A DNA stretch of 64,000 nucleotides, from contig NZ_LFLU01000001.1 of the NCBI RefSeq assembly GCF_001189965.1, forward strand, positions 496,001 to 560,000, given 5' to 3'. The translations under genes and the position numbers were made by a program. Below the pieces are notes generated by a model. The model was not told the DNA's origin and ran no database searches. It saw only the letters and a list, made by a program, of their open reading frames with translations. The stretch's first letter is position 1. The number at the start of each line of letters is the position of its first letter. This document shows, piece by piece, positions 54,446 to 64,000 of the stretch. Origin of the DNA: Herbaspirillum rhizosphaerae (GTDB lineage Bacteria > Pseudomonadota > Gammaproteobacteria > Burkholderiales > Burkholderiaceae_D).

Positions 54446-55579
54446 ATGCGCATCAGCACCAACATGATTTATCAGTTGAGCAATAACGACCTGACCAGCA
54501 TGCAGGGCGGGATCTTGAAGCTCAACCAGCAGATCAACGCCGGCCAGACGGTCTTGCTGCCGTCGGATAGCCCGATCGCCGCTGCGCGCGCGCTGGATCT
54601 GGCGCAGACGCAAGCGCTGAACACCCAGTTTGCGACGAACCGCAACAACGCCAACAGCTCGCTGGCGACGGTGAGCAATGCACTGACCAGCGTCACCGAC
54701 ATGATGTCCAAGCTCAAGTCCGACATCATCGAAGCCGGCGACGCGTCGTTCTCCAATGCCGAGCGCGCCAACATGGCGACGGAGCTCAAGGGCAACCTCA
54801 ACGAAATGCTGGGTTTCGCCAATTCGACCGACGGTCTGGGCAATTACGTGTTTGGCGGCTTCAAGAGCGGCACCGCGCCGTTTTCCTTTGATGACTCCGG
54901 CAATATCGTCTACAACGGCGACCAGGGCGCACAAACACTGCAGGTCGATTCGACGCGTCAGATGGAAGTCAGCGTGTCGGGACAGTCGGTGTTCCAGGGC
55001 AATGGTGTGGATACATTCAAGATGATGCAGAACATGATCACCTTGCTGTCCGTACCCACCACGGAAGCGGCAAACAACGCCGATACCCAGGCTGCCAATA
55101 CATTTGAATATCCGTCGGGTTCGGGGCAGTTCCCGATCCAGGCTTACAAGACCGCGCAAGCGGCATTGGACGCAGCTCAGCCGACCGATCCCAACTATGC
55201 AACATTGTTGACGCAGGCCGCCAACGCCAAGCTCTTGTCCGACAAGGCTGACGCCGCACGTACGCCGATTGCCGGCAGCCAGGCAGCGCTGACCCGCAGC
55301 TTGAATTCGTTCCAGGCGTCGATCACTTCGCAGATGAGCAATATCGAAGCCGCGACGGCGTCGGTCGGTGCGCGCCAGAACGAGCTGGATAACCTGGATG
55401 CGCAAGGCAAGGTACTGGATCAGCAATACACCCAGACCACCAACGATTTGCTGGGCCGCAACCTGAGCGACACGACTGCACTGGTCAGTCAGCTGGCGCT
55501 TCAGCAACAGTATCTGCAGGCCGCACAAAAGGTGTTTGTGTCGACTACCAGCCTGACGCTGTTGAACTACCTCAAGTAA
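54446..55579 (+). CDS. flgL: hook-associated protein 3, FlgL
   Basis: The 377-residue protein has the flagellin-like N-terminus MRISTNMIYQLSNNDLTSMQGGILKLNQQINAGQ...LPSDSPIAAARAL and a coiled C-terminus (NLSDTTALVSQLALQQQYLQAAQKVFVSTTSLTLLNYLK). It forms the junction with FlgK at the filament base. 19 bp after flgK, followed by a terminator. Confidence 0.96.
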   Translation: MRISTNMIYQLSNNDLTSMQGGILKLNQQINAGQTVLLPSDSPIAAARALDLAQTQALNTQFATNRNNANSSLATVSNALTSVTDMMSKLKSDIIEAGDASFSNAERANMATELKGNLNEMLGFANSTDGLGNYVFGGFKSGTAPFSFDDSGNIVYNGDQGAQTLQVDSTRQMEVSVSGQSVFQGNGVDTFKMMQNMITLLSVPTTEAANNADTQAANTFEYPSGSGQFPIQAYKTAQAALDAAQPTDPNYATLLTQAANAKLLSDKADAARTPIAGSQAALTRSLNSFQASITSQMSNIEAATASVGARQNELDNLDAQGKVLDQQYTQTTNDLLGRNLSDTTALVSQLALQQQYLQAAQKVFVSTTSLTLLNYLK

Positions 55580-55587
55580 TTCCCTCT

Positions 55588-55625
55588 GCCGGGTGAGCAT
55601 GCGCTCGCCCGGCGTCGCGTTTTTC
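55588..55625 (+). terminator. terminator after flgL
   Basis: GCCGGGTGAGC, loop ATGC, and GCTCGCCCGGC form an 11-bp stem with one T-G pair, followed after a few bases by five T. Confidence 0.8.
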
Positions 55626-55652
55626 CTTCCGCTTTCTCTTTCTTTTTTCTGC

Positions 55653-57080
55653 TTATTGCGTGCTTTGCGACGTTACCGTTGCAAGCTTGTCGTCGCCTTG
55701 CATATCGCCGCCCAGGGCCTGATACAAGGTCATCTGGTTATTCAGCCGATTCAGCCGGTTCTGCGTCAGCGACACTTCCGCCGTGCGACGTTTTTCCTGC
55801 GCATCCAGCCAGTCCTTGAGCGCCACATAACCGGTGCGGTAGCGCAGCTCATAAAGGCGTTCAGTGGTCCGGGCCGCTTGCAGATTCTTTTCCAGCAGGG
55901 TCCCTTGCGCGGCATATTGTTCGCGCGCCGACAGCGCGTTTTCAACGTCGGAGAGCGCGGTGTAAAGCGTCTGGCGGAAGCTCACCACGGCGCTTTCGTA
56001 ATCGGCTTGTGAAGACTTGATGTTCAGCTGCATCTGGTTCCACTGCAGGAAGGGCAACACCAGCCCGGCGCCCAGCGTGCCGATCGGGTTCAGCAATACG
56101 TTGCGCAGGTCCTGGCTGCTGCCTCCTGCCGCCGCGGTGAGTGTCAGGCTGGGGTAGTAGCTGGCGCGGGTGTAGTCGACCGTGGCGAGCGATTCGCGCA
56201 GGCGCAGTTCCGCTGCGCGCAAGTCCGGACGACGTCCCAGCAGATCTGCGGGCAGGCCCGCCTGCAACTGCGGCAGTGCCTGCTCAGGCAGGCGTTGCGG
56301 CGAAGGATAGCTTTTTCCCGGCGGACCGTCGAAGAGCAGGGCGAGCGCGTTGGCGGCCTCGACTTGCTGCTGCAGCAGTTCGGTATGGCTCGACTGTTGC
56401 GTGGCCAGATTCTGTTCCGCTTCCAGTACTTCCAGCGACGACACCGCGCCGGCCTGGTATTGCGTGCGCACCAGCGCCAGCGTCTTTTCGGCGTAGGCGA
56501 TGCTTTCCATGCTCAGGGCGATGCGCTGATTCAGATAGGCGCTTTGCCAGTACAGGTTGGCGGTGGTGCCGATCAGACTCAGGGCTGTGCTTTCGCGATC
56601 CTGTTCGGTGGCCAGCGCTTCCCATTTTTTGGCGTCGTACTGGCTGCCGAGCTTGCCCCAGAGATCGGCTTCGTAGCTCAGCGTCACCGCGGTGGAGCTC
56701 GACTTGTAGCTGCTGCGGTCATTGCGCAGAGCGCGATTGTAAGTCGTGGAGGTGCTGGAGCTGAGCGCAGGCAAGCGCTCGTCGGCGGCGATGCCGGCTT
56801 GCAGTTGCGCGCGCCGCACCTTGATGGTGGCGGCCGCGAGATCATTGTTGCGCAGCAGGGCTTCATCGATCAGGCGGTCCAGGTTGGCGTCGCCGAAATG
56901 TTGCCACCATTTGCCGCCATCGACTTCTGCGCGGCCGTCGCCGTGGGCCCAGGTGGCCGGGATGGCGGTGGTGGGCGCCGTGTAGGGCGTCTGCATCAGC
57001 GCGCCGCAGCCGCTCAGCAGGCCGGCGGACAACAGGAGGGCCGCCAGGGCAGCAGGGCGGAGGGTAAGGTATTTGTTCAT
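55653..57080 (-). CDS. outer-membrane efflux channel lipoprotein (NodT/OprM type)
   Basis: The 475-residue protein has a signal peptide with lipobox LSGC (Cys24) and two OEP repeats rich in long helices, for example DANLDRLIDEALLRNNDLAAATIKVRRAQLQAG and RRPDLRAAELRLRESLATVDYTRASYYPSLTLT. It forms the TolC-like exit duct of the tripartite pump with MacA and MacB. The start at 57078-57080 overlaps the macB stop (TAATG). It converges with flgL. Confidence 0.92.
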   Translation of the reverse strand: MNKYLTLRPAALAALLLSAGLLSGCGALMQTPYTAPTTAIPATWAHGDGRAEVDGGKWWQHFGDANLDRLIDEALLRNNDLAAATIKVRRAQLQAGIAADERLPALSSSTSTTYNRALRNDRSSYKSSSTAVTLSYEADLWGKLGSQYDAKKWEALATEQDRESTALSLIGTTANLYWQSAYLNQRIALSMESIAYAEKTLALVRTQYQAGAVSSLEVLEAEQNLATQQSSHTELLQQQVEAANALALLFDGPPGKSYPSPQRLPEQALPQLQAGLPADLLGRRPDLRAAELRLRESLATVDYTRASYYPSLTLTAAAGGSSQDLRNVLLNPIGTLGAGLVLPFLQWNQMQLNIKSSQADYESAVVSFRQTLYTALSDVENALSAREQYAAQGTLLEKNLQAARTTERLYELRYRTGYVALKDWLDAQEKRRTAEVSLTQNRLNRLNNQMTLYQALGGDMQGDDKLATVTSQSTQ

Positions 57081-59035
57081 TATTCTCTCGACAGTGCATC
57101 GACCGGATCCAGCCGTGCGGCATTGCGTGCGGGCAGGAAGCCGAATATGACGCCGATCAGGGTGGAGCAGGCGAAGGCGGAGACGATGGAGGTCGTCGAA
57201 TACACCATGGTGAAATTTTTGCTGAAGCTGGCGAACAGCGCGCCGAACGACAAGGCCAGCAAGACCCCGAGCAGGCCGCCGGCCAGGCACACCAGCACCG
57301 CTTCGATCAGGAACTGCTGCATGATGTCGCTCTGGCGCGCGCCGACTGCCATGCGCACGCCGATTTCACGCGTACGTTCGGTGACCGAGACCAGCATGAT
57401 GTTCATCACGCCGATACCGCCGACGATCAGTGAAATGACGGCGATCATCGATACCAGCAGGGTCAGCGTGGCCGTCGTCTTTTCGATGGTCTGGCGGATG
57501 CTGTCGGTGTTGAAGACATAGAAATCCTTGGTGCGATGGCGCAAGGTCATCAGCTTCACGATCCCTTGCTCGGCTGCGGATGAGGGGACGCTGTCGCTGA
57601 CGCGCACCGTGATGCCTTTCAGGTAATTTTGCCCGAGCAGGCGGCTCATGGCGGTGGTGTAGGGCACCCAGACATTCAGGCTGTCGTTGTTGCCGAAACC
57701 GCTTTCCTGCTTCTTGGTGACGCCGATGATGCGGCAGGGAACGCTGCCGAGAAAGATCACCTCGCCGATCGGATCGGCGTTGTCGGCAAACAGTTTTTTG
57801 CGCGTGTTGGCATCGATGACGACTTCTTGCGCACGCGACGCGACGCCGTCGCTGTCAAAGCTTTGTCCCTCGGTGACGGCAAGCCCGCGCACGCGGAAAT
57901 ACTGTTCGCCGACGCCGCTGATCTGCGCGCTGACCGAGACATTGCGGTAGCGCACCGACGACGTGGTCGACACGCTCGGCGTGACGCTGTCGACATAGCC
58001 TTGCTGGGCCAGCGCGTCGGCGTCGGCCGGCACCAGCGTGCGTATTGCCGACGCTTTCATGTCGCCGAAATCGCTGCCGGGAAAGACGTCGATGGTGTTG
58101 GTGCCCATGGCGCTGATATCTTTGAGGATGCGTTCGCGCGACCCGGCGCCGAGCGCGACGACCGACACCACCGAGGCAATGCCGATGATGATGCCGAGCA
58201 TGGTCAGGAAGGTGCGCAGGCGGTGTGCATTCATCGCCAGCAGCGACATGTGGAAGGCTTCCGACAGCCGATCCAGCCCGGCGCGCCAGGGGCTGATGGC
58301 AGGCGCGGCTTTCACCGGCGGCGATGATGACGCTGCAGGCTGGGCGGCCTCCTTGCGGCGGTCGCCGATGATGACGCCGTCGCTGATTTCGATGATGCGC
58401 TGCGCGTGCTCCGCCACTTGCATATCGTGGGTCACGATGATCACGGTGTGGCCTTCGGCGTGCAGCTCCTTGAGGATGCTGATGACTTCCTGGCCGCTGT
58501 GACTGTCGAGGGCGCCGGTCGGCTCGTCGGCTAGGATCACCTGGCCGCCGTTCATCAGCGCGCGCGCGATACTCACGCGCTGCTGCTGTCCGCCCGAGAG
58601 CTGGCCGGGCTTGTGCTGCATGCGTTCGCCCAGGCCCAGGCGCTGCAGCAGGCCGGCGGCACGTGCATGCCGGCTGTTGCGTTCCTTGCCGGCATAAATG
58701 GCCGGGATCTCGACGTTGCCGAGCGCGCTCAGGTCCGACAGCAGGTGGTAGCGCTGGAAGATGAAGCCGAAATGTTCCCGGCGCAGTTCCGCCAGTTCGT
58801 CAGGGCTGAGCCGGGCGGTCTCGCGGCCGGCGACCATGTAGCTGCCGCGCGTCGGTTTGTCGAGGCAGCCGAGGATGTTCATCAGCGTTGATTTTCCCGA
58901 TCCGGATGCGCCGACGATGGCCAGCATTTCGCCGGCGTTGATGGACAGATTGACGTCGTTGAGCACCGTGATGGTCTGGTCGCCCGCCGGAAATTCGCGA
59001 TGCAGATTCCGCAGTTCGAGTAAGGGGGTATTCAT
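57080..59035 (-). CDS. macB: macrolide-type ABC exporter MacB
   Basis: The 651-residue protein has an N-terminal ATPase (Walker A GASGSGKS at 42-49, signature LSGGQQQR, Walker [13 protein letters not shown]), a TM helix at about 275, a large periplasmic MacB_PCD domain, and three C-terminal TM helices from the FtsX-like permease ([42 protein letters not shown]). Relatives export macrolides, heme precursors, lipopeptides or siderophores. It lies between macA and the OM channel gene; the macA start is on the same strand, 12 bp away. Confidence 0.94.
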   Translation of the reverse strand: MNTPLLELRNLHREFPAGDQTITVLNDVNLSINAGEMLAIVGASGSGKSTLMNILGCLDKPTRGSYMVAGRETARLSPDELAELRREHFGFIFQRYHLLSDLSALGNVEIPAIYAGKERNSRHARAAGLLQRLGLGERMQHKPGQLSGGQQQRVSIARALMNGGQVILADEPTGALDSHSGQEVISILKELHAEGHTVIIVTHDMQVAEHAQRIIEISDGVIIGDRRKEAAQPAASSSPPVKAAPAISPWRAGLDRLSEAFHMSLLAMNAHRLRTFLTMLGIIIGIASVVSVVALGAGSRERILKDISAMGTNTIDVFPGSDFGDMKASAIRTLVPADADALAQQGYVDSVTPSVSTTSSVRYRNVSVSAQISGVGEQYFRVRGLAVTEGQSFDSDGVASRAQEVVIDANTRKKLFADNADPIGEVIFLGSVPCRIIGVTKKQESGFGNNDSLNVWVPYTTAMSRLLGQNYLKGITVRVSDSVPSSAAEQGIVKLMTLRHRTKDFYVFNTDSIRQTIEKTTATLTLLVSMIAVISLIVGGIGVMNIMLVSVTERTREIGVRMAVGARQSDIMQQFLIEAVLVCLAGGLLGVLLALSFGALFASFSKNFTMVYSTTSIVSAFACSTLIGVIFGFLPARNAARLDPVDALSRE

Positions 59036-59046
59036 GCGCGCCCCGA

Positions 59047-60261
59047 TTACATCATCGGCGGCGGACCGCGGTGTGTGTTGGTGGAGAGCGTATCGGCGCC
59101 GCTGCTGTTGCCGATGACGACGCGCTCGCCGGCGTTCAGGCCTTCCGTGATTTGTACGCTGGCGTTGGTGTTGATGCCGATGCGCACCTTGCGCGCCGTT
59201 GCCATGCCTTTGGCGTCGAGCACGCGCACCGTATAGCGGCCGCCGGCGTCGCGTTCGCCTAGCGCAGTGGAGGGAATGACGATGGCGTTGCGCGCTTCCG
59301 CCAGCACCACGTAGACCTGTGTGGTCATGGAAATGCGCAGTTTGCCGTCCGGATTGGGCACATCCAGCAAGCCGTTGTAATAGATGGCCGTGGAGGTGGT
59401 GCTGGTGGTGGTCGACGATGTCGACGTGGTCGAGGTGTCGTCCTGCAGGATCGAATCCGGGGCCGGTTCGATGGAGCGCAGTGTGGTGGTGTAGCGCTTG
59501 TCTGGCTCGCCGAGGATGGTGAAATAGACCGGCTGCCCGGTCTTGACGCGGGTGACGTCGGCTTCGGATATCTGCGCCTTGACGGTGACCGTATCCATGC
59601 GCGCCACCTTGATGATGGTCGGCGTGCTCTGGTTGGCGTTGACGGTCTGGCCTTCCTGCGCAACGATGGCCACGACGGTGCCGTCGATAGGCGCAGTGAT
59701 CTTGGTATAGCCGAGCGTCACACGCGCCGTGTCGACGGAAATCTTGCCCTTGTCGATTTGCGCCTTGAGTGCGGCGATATCCGCTTTGGTGGTGTTGAGC
59801 GTGGCTTCTGCGGTCTCGTAGTTCTCACGCGAGCTGGCGTCTTGCGCCAGCATCTGCTGCTGGCGCTGATAGGCCAGTTCGGATTGCTTCAGCGTCGCTT
59901 CCTTGGCGCGCAGCTGCGCACGCGTGTCTTCCAGTTCGGCCTCGGCGGTCTTGAGCGCATTCTCTTGCGTGAGCGAATCGATCTCGGCAACCAGTTGGCC
60001 TTTTTTCACCTGGTCGCCCAGCGCAACCTTGAGCGACTTGATCTGGCCCGATGCCTGGGCGCCGACGCTGACCTGCTTGAAGGCTTTGATGGTGCCGCTG
60101 GCAAGGACGGTGTCCTGGATGTCGCGTCTGGCAGCGGTGGCGCTGAGATAGTCGGGCGCTGCTGCGGAAGGGAAAAGCGTCATCCTGGCGAAGGCCAGCA
60201 AGGCAATGACGGGGACCAGGACAAGGGTGTATCTGAGGATTTTTTTTCGGCGGGTATTCAT
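59047..60261 (-). CDS. macA: periplasmic adaptor protein MacA
   Basis: The 404-residue membrane fusion protein has one N-terminal TM helix (residues 10-28), a lipoyl domain split by a long coiled-coil hairpin ([41 protein letters not shown]), and beta-barrel and membrane-proximal domains. A Ser/Thr stretch of about 20 residues, encoded near 59384-59445, is inserted near the beta-barrel, an unusual low-complexity insert. It links MacB to the outer-membrane channel. It is first in the macA-macB-channel operon, with a GTAA repeat array upstream. Confidence 0.93.
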   Translation of the reverse strand: MNTRRKKILRYTLVLVPVIALLAFARMTLFPSAAAPDYLSATAARRDIQDTVLASGTIKAFKQVSVGAQASGQIKSLKVALGDQVKKGQLVAEIDSLTQENALKTAEAELEDTRAQLRAKEATLKQSELAYQRQQQMLAQDASSRENYETAEATLNTTKADIAALKAQIDKGKISVDTARVTLGYTKITAPIDGTVVAIVAQEGQTVNANQSTPTIIKVARMDTVTVKAQISEADVTRVKTGQPVYFTILGEPDKRYTTTLRSIEPAPDSILQDDTSTTSTSSTTTSTTSTAIYYNGLLDVPNPDGKLRISMTTQVYVVLAEARNAIVIPSTALGERDAGGRYTVRVLDAKGMATARKVRIGINTNASVQITEGLNAGERVVIGNSSGADTLSTNTHRGPPPMM

Positions 60262-60354
60262 GCGTCATGACAGTTGAAAATATCGGGAAAATGGCGGCAG
60301 GCGGTCCCGATATGGGGGCGAGGAGCAAGTGTGCCTCCGATCGCGCCCTTGAAC

Positions 60355-60392
60355 TGTAAAGATGCGTAAAGTGGATGTAAGTTCGCTGTAAA
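60355..60392. promoter_or_regulatory. array of four GTAA direct repeats upstream of macA
   Basis: GTAA(A) occurs at 60356, 60366, 60377 and 60388, with spacings of 10, 11 and 11 bp, about one helical turn. Such direct repeats are the usual layout of OmpR/PhoB-family response-regulator sites. It lies about 95-130 bp upstream of the macA start and just after the fliR stop; no two-component gene pair is adjacent. Confidence 0.55.
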
Positions 60393-60398
60393 AGCTGA

Positions 60399-61202
60399 TC
60401 AGCGCTTGGGCATGGGGGGAATGGTCGCCATACCGCCCAGCATGCGAACCAATTCGACGGTGTCGTTGAGGAAGTGCTGCATCGGCGTGAGCATGTACGG
60501 CAAGCACACCGCGATGAGCACGAAGCCGACCACCATCGTGATCGGGAAGCCGATCCCGAACAGATTCAGCTGAGGCGCCGCGCGCGTGAGGATGCCCAAT
60601 GCGACGTTGGTGATCAGCAGCGCCACCAGCATCGGCAGGGACAGCTGCAGGCCCATGCTGAAAATGCGCGTGCCGGACAAGGCGAGATAGTGGAAGCCTT
60701 CGGCAGTGATCGGCGCCGCGGTGATGGGCAGGGTGTGGAAACTGTCGGCCATCACTGCAATGAGAACCAGGTGGCCATTGATGCTCAGGAACACCAGCGT
60801 GCCCAGCAGTGAGAACAACTGGCTGATCGCTGAAGTGCGGCCCTGCGACTGGGGATCGAAGAATACAGCGAAACCGAGGCCCATGGTGTTGCTGGTCAGT
60901 TCGCCGGCCATTTCGATGGCGGCAAAGACCAGGCGCACCGCAAATCCCATGGCCAGGCCGATCAGCAATTGCTGGAGCAGGATCATCAAGCCGGTGATGG
61001 ACATCGGGTCGAGCGCAGGAGGAACGGGGACGTCGGGCGCGATGACCAATGCAATCATGATGCCCAGCAACAACTTGACCTGCATCGGCACGCTGGCGCT
61101 GCCGAATGGCGGCGCGATGGACACCAGGCCGAGAATGCGGGTCAGGGGCCAGATGAAGGAGGCGATCCAGATGGCGAGCTGGTCGCTGGTGAAATTGATC
61201 AT
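60399..61202 (-). CDS. fliR: flagellar type III export protein FliR
   Basis: The 267-residue inner-membrane protein has about six membrane helices and the FliR signatures MGFAVRLVFAAIEMAGELTSNTMGLGFA and APQLNLFGIGFPITMVVGF. With FliP and FliQ it builds the export gate. I chose the ATG at 61200-61202; the longer open frame upstream (to 61313) has no family support. Last gene in the fliM-N-O-P-Q-R unit. Confidence 0.95.
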   Translation of the reverse strand: MINFTSDQLAIWIASFIWPLTRILGLVSIAPPFGSASVPMQVKLLLGIMIALVIAPDVPVPPALDPMSITGLMILLQQLLIGLAMGFAVRLVFAAIEMAGELTSNTMGLGFAVFFDPQSQGRTSAISQLFSLLGTLVFLSINGHLVLIAVMADSFHTLPITAAPITAEGFHYLALSGTRIFSMGLQLSLPMLVALLITNVALGILTRAAPQLNLFGIGFPITMVVGFVLIAVCLPYMLTPMQHFLNDTVELVRMLGGMATIPPMPKR

Positions 61203-61243
61203 GTTTTTTGTCGGATTGCAGCGAAGTGCAATCGCCGCCGGTG

Positions 61244-61513
61244 CTATTGCACCATGGCGGGTATGCCGGTGAACATCAGGCGCATGTAGTCGAGCATGAC
61301 GCCGATCATCCACGGACCGGCAATGATCAGCGCCAGAAACACGCCTACCAGCTTGGGAATGAACGACAGCGTGGCTTCATTGATCTGCGTCGCCGCCTGG
61401 AAAATGCTGACGAGCAAACCGATGACCAGTGCCGTCGCCAGCATCGGCGCGGCGATCATCAGGGTGATTTCCATGGCATGGCGGCCAAGGGACATTACGC
61501 TTTCAGGAGTCAT
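61244..61513 (-). CDS. fliQ: flagellar type III export protein FliQ
   Basis: The 89-residue protein, the usual family size, has two membrane helices and the motif ESVMSLGRHAMEITLMIAAPMLATALVIGLLVSIFQAATQINEATLSFIPK. It lies between fliP and fliR on the minus strand with small gaps (9 and 41 bp). Confidence 0.96.
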   Translation of the reverse strand: MTPESVMSLGRHAMEITLMIAAPMLATALVIGLLVSIFQAATQINEATLSFIPKLVGVFLALIIAGPWMIGVMLDYMRLMFTGIPAMVQ

Positions 61514-61522
61514 GATCGAACC

Positions 61523-62290
61523 TTAGTAAAAACTTTCCGCCAGCGAGCCGATCAGCAGCTGCCAGCCGTCGACAAGCACAAACAGCATCAGCTTGAACGG
61601 CAGCGACACGATGGCCGGCGACATCATCATCATCCCCATCGACATCAGGATACTGGCGACCACCATGTCGATGATCAGGAACGGAATGAAGATGGCAAAA
61701 CTGATCTGGAAGGCGGTCTTGAGTTCGCTGGTGATGAAGGCCGGAATCAGCAAGCGCAGCGGCACGTCTTCAGGGCCTTGCAGGTCCGGGCTGTGCGACA
61801 GCTTGACGTACAGGGCCAGATCGGACTGGCGGGTTTGCTTGAGCATGAATTCCTTGAGCGGGCCCGCGCCTTTTTCCATGGCGTCGATCATGGAAATCTT
61901 GTTTTCCGAAAACGGCTGGTAAGCGTCGACGTAGATCTTGTCGAACACCGGCCCCATCACGAAAAACGTCAGGAACAGCGCCAGTCCGACCAGCACCTGC
62001 GTCGGCGGCGTCGACGACGTGCCCAGCGCCTGGCGCAGCAGCGACAGCACGATGACGATGCGGGTGAAGCAGGTCATCATCAGCAGCGCCGCAGGGATGA
62101 ACGAGAGCGAGGTGAGGAACAGCATCGTCTGGATGCTGAGATTGTAGGTCTGGCCGCCGCCGGCCGACGGCGTGCTGGTGAAGGCCGGCAAGCCCTGCGC
62201 CGAAGCCGCAAGCGGCAGGCACAGCAGCAAGACCGGCAACAGGCGCAGCCAGGAAGGTGAGCGCGCCAGGAATGTTCTAACTGCTGCCAT
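61523..62290 (-). CDS. fliP: flagellar type III export protein FliP
   Basis: The 255-residue protein has a cleavable N-terminal signal (ending near ASA, about residue 30) and four membrane helices with [35 protein letters not shown] and [43 protein letters not shown]. The ATG at 62288-62290 lies inside the fliO end, a 14-bp overlap. Confidence 0.97.
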   Translation of the reverse strand: MAAVRTFLARSPSWLRLLPVLLLCLPLAASAQGLPAFTSTPSAGGGQTYNLSIQTMLFLTSLSFIPAALLMMTCFTRIVIVLSLLRQALGTSSTPPTQVLVGLALFLTFFVMGPVFDKIYVDAYQPFSENKISMIDAMEKGAGPLKEFMLKQTRQSDLALYVKLSHSPDLQGPEDVPLRLLIPAFITSELKTAFQISFAIFIPFLIIDMVVASILMSMGMMMMSPAIVSLPFKLMLFVLVDGWQLLIGSLAESFY

Positions 62291-62747
62291 TACGCTTATC
62301 GATAGTTTGTTTGAGCCAGGAGGCGAAGTTGGCGGACGCGGTTGGCGTCGTCGCCGCAACATGCTCCTGACGCGGCATGGTGGCCAAGGTGTTGACGCGT
62401 CCGGGAGCGACGCCGACGACGATCCACTGGTCGGCGACTTCAACCACGATAACGCGCTCGCGTGTGCCTACGCTGACACCGCCGATAATTTTTGCCACAG
62501 CGTTGCCGCCGGCGTTCGGCGCCAGTCCGCTGCGTTTGAACAGCCATGCGATGCCGACCATGAGCGCCAATACGGCGATCAGGCCCAATAGCATGGTGAA
62601 GATGCTGCCGGACGTGGAGGGAAGGGCGGCGGCCGGTTGCTGCTCGGCCGCCTGAACCGCACCGGCAGCGAGTGCTGCCGGCAGGACTGCGATGAGGCTG
62701 TAAAACCTGCGAGCCGGAGCGAGGCTGAGGCGGTTTGGACGGTTCAT
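62277..62747 (-). CDS. fliO: flagellar export assembly protein FliO
   Basis: The 156-residue protein has an N-terminal hydrophobic segment, a further TM ([22 protein letters not shown]) and a cytoplasmic beta domain ([37 protein letters not shown]), as in FliO. It helps FliP assembly. It overlaps fliN by ATGA. Confidence 0.93.
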   Translation of the reverse strand: MNRPNRLSLAPARRFYSLIAVLPAALAAGAVQAAEQQPAAALPSTSGSIFTMLLGLIAVLALMVGIAWLFKRSGLAPNAGGNAVAKIIGGVSVGTRERVIVVEVADQWIVVGVAPGRVNTLATMPRQEHVAATTPTASANFASWLKQTIDKRNGSS

Positions 62748-63193
62748 CTATTCAGTTTGCGAATACGCTCTGCAGGCGTGATGATATCGGTGAGGCGGAT
62801 ACCGAACTTGTCGTTCACCACCACCACTTCGCCCTGGGCAATCAGGCAGCCGTTGACCAGCACGTCCATCGGTTCACCCGCCATGCCGTCCAGTTCCACC
62901 ACGGAGCCCTGCGCCAGTTGCAGCAGGTTCTTGATGGCGATCTTGGTGCGGCCCAGTTCGACGGTCAGCTGCACCGGGATATCGAGGATGAAGTCGATAT
63001 CGTTCGGTGTATTGGTTTGCAGATCCGCCGCGCTGAGATCCTTGAAAATCGTCGCTTCAGCCGGTTTTGCAGTAAGCCCGCCGTCGTCTTCCGGAGTCTT
63101 TTTCTGCGCTTCTTCAGCCTGTGTTTGTTCGGCCAACGCGGCGCCCCACGGATCGTCTTCCGCCGCTGTTTGGTCAACGTTGTCTTCAGCCAT
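62744..63193 (-). CDS. fliN: flagellar motor switch protein FliN
   Basis: The 149-residue protein has an acidic N-terminal extension and the C-terminal SpoA domain (DIPVQLTVELGRTKIAIKNLLQLAQGSVVELDGMAGEPMDVLVNGCLIAQGEVVVVNDKFGIRLTDI). It forms the C-ring with FliM and FliG. It overlaps fliM by 8 bp. Confidence 0.97.
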   Translation of the reverse strand: MAEDNVDQTAAEDDPWGAALAEQTQAEEAQKKTPEDDGGLTAKPAEATIFKDLSAADLQTNTPNDIDFILDIPVQLTVELGRTKIAIKNLLQLAQGSVVELDGMAGEPMDVLVNGCLIAQGEVVVVNDKFGIRLTDIITPAERIRKLNR

Positions 63194-64000
63194 TCTGCTC
63201 TCCTTGAATACTTTCTGGTGTTTCCTGTTGCGTGATGGACAGCAGTTTCTCGACGCGCAATGCGTATTGACCGTTCAATTTGCCGTAACTGCATTCCATC
63301 ACGGGGACGCCATCAACCTGCGCGGTGACCGGTGTCACGGTATGCAGCGGGATGACGTCGCCGACCTGCATGTTCAGCAAGTCGGTAAATGTGACGCGGG
63401 CGGTGCCGAAGTTGGCGATGAGCTCCACTTCGGCAGTCTGGATCTGTTGCTTCATCAGGCGGATCCAGCGCTTGTCGACTTCCAGCGCTTCGCCCTGCAT
63501 GCTGCTGGTGAGCTTGTCGCGGACCGGCTCGATCATCGAGTACGGCGTGCAGATGTGAATTTCGCCGCTGACCGGACCCAGTTCGACGGTGAAGGTGGTC
63601 GACACCACCACTTCGTTCGGGGTCGCGATGTTGGCGAACTGCGTGTTCAGCTCGGAGCGGATGTACTCGAATTCGATCGGGTAGATCGGCTCCCACGATT
63701 TGGAATAGTTTTCGAAGCAGATTTCCAACACGCGCATGATGATGCGTTGCTCGGTCGGCGTGAATTCACGACCTTCGATGCGGGTGTGGAAACGGCCGTC
63801 GCCGCCGAACATGTTGTCGACCAGCAGAAACACGAACTGCGGATCGAACACCACCAGGCCGATGCCGCGGAACGGCTTGATATGGACCAGGTTCAGGTTG
63901 GTCGGCACGACCAGGTTGCGGATGAATTCACTGTACTTGGCGACCTTCACCGGGCCGACCGAGATTTCGGCGGTACGGTGAATGAAGTTGAACAAGCCGA
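63186..64000 (-). CDS. fliM: flagellar motor switch protein FliM, 5' end cut by window edge
   Basis: About 271 codons are visible of a family near 330; the start lies beyond the right edge. The middle domain (GLVVFDPQFVFLLVDNMFGGDGRFHTRIEGREFTPTEQRIIMRVLE) and C-terminal SpoA domain (VTFTDLLNMQVGDVIPLHTVTPVTAQVDGVPVMECSYGKLNGQYALRVEKLL) are complete. The N-terminal CheY-P-binding segment is not in view. The internal Met near 63995 is not the start. Confidence 0.96.
   Translation of the reverse strand, partial: GLFNFIHRTAEISVGPVKVAKYSEFIRNLVVPTNLNLVHIKPFRGIGLVVFDPQFVFLLVDNMFGGDGRFHTRIEGREFTPTEQRIIMRVLEICFENYSKSWEPIYPIEFEYIRSELNTQFANIATPNEVVVSTTFTVELGPVSGEIHICTPYSMIEPVRDKLTSSMQGEALEVDKRWIRLMKQQIQTAEVELIANFGTARVTFTDLLNMQVGDVIPLHTVTPVTAQVDGVPVMECSYGKLNGQYALRVEKLLSITQQETPESIQGEQNG

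Noticed and set aside
1..64000. CRISPR arrays, insertion sequences, prophage
   Set aside because: No regularly spaced repeats, transposase, or phage structural genes were found on either strand.

Overview
The window reads as chromosomal DNA of a motile, polarly flagellated betaproteobacterium, most likely a member of the Oxalobacteraceae (Herbaspirillum or Collimonas type). This placement is an inference from the GC-rich codon usage, the gene order cheR-cheD-cheB-cheY-cheZ-flhB-flhA-flhF-flhG-fliA, the Pseudomonas/Burkholderia-type MotC/MotD stator pair, and a complete oxidative hexarate pathway. No phage, insertion sequence or CRISPR array is visible.

Positions 1-15,600 hold housekeeping and accessory metabolism. 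There is a truncated aminopeptidase P, a DHH phosphoesterase, an orphan TIGR04325-type methyltransferase in AT-richer DNA, and a divergent HxlR regulator/quinone reductase pair with a clear operator. Next comes an amino-acid-type ABC transporter operon with a PuuB-like FAD oxidase, divergent from an IclR regulator. An aldo-keto reductase, a small membrane-anchored protein, a two-gene molybdenum hydroxylase (IorAB-like) and a secreted CHRD protein follow.

Positions 15,900-26,000 form a galactarate utilisation locus: transporter, galactarate dehydratase, periplasmic lactonase-like beta-propeller, a chemoreceptor, 2-oxoglutarate semialdehyde dehydrogenase, KDG dehydratase (KdgD) and a FadR-type GntR regulator. 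Together the enzymes take galactarate to 2-oxoglutarate. A 19-bp element is conserved (17/19) in the two promoter regions of the locus, which suggests one regulator controls both arms.

Positions 26,200-34,650 carry a hybrid histidine kinase, a small unknown protein with a sigma28-like promoter, tRNA-Pro(GGG), a chemoreceptor with its sensor at the C-terminus, and cheR-cheD-cheB-cheY-cheZ. cheA and cheW are not in the window.

Positions 34,900-64,000 are flagellar. flhB-flhA-flhF-flhG-fliA-motC-motD run on the plus strand. flgN-flgM-flgA run on the minus strand, divergent from flgBCDEFGHIJKL on the plus strand. fliR-fliQ-fliP-fliO-fliN-fliM run on the minus strand up to the right edge, where fliM is cut. 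A macA-macB-outer-membrane-channel operon sits between flgL and fliR. A perfect sigma28 consensus precedes flgM, and good sigma28 matches precede flgK and the unknown gene at 28,032. FlhG has lost its Walker A motif, and FlgK carries three divergent copies of an internal repeat.
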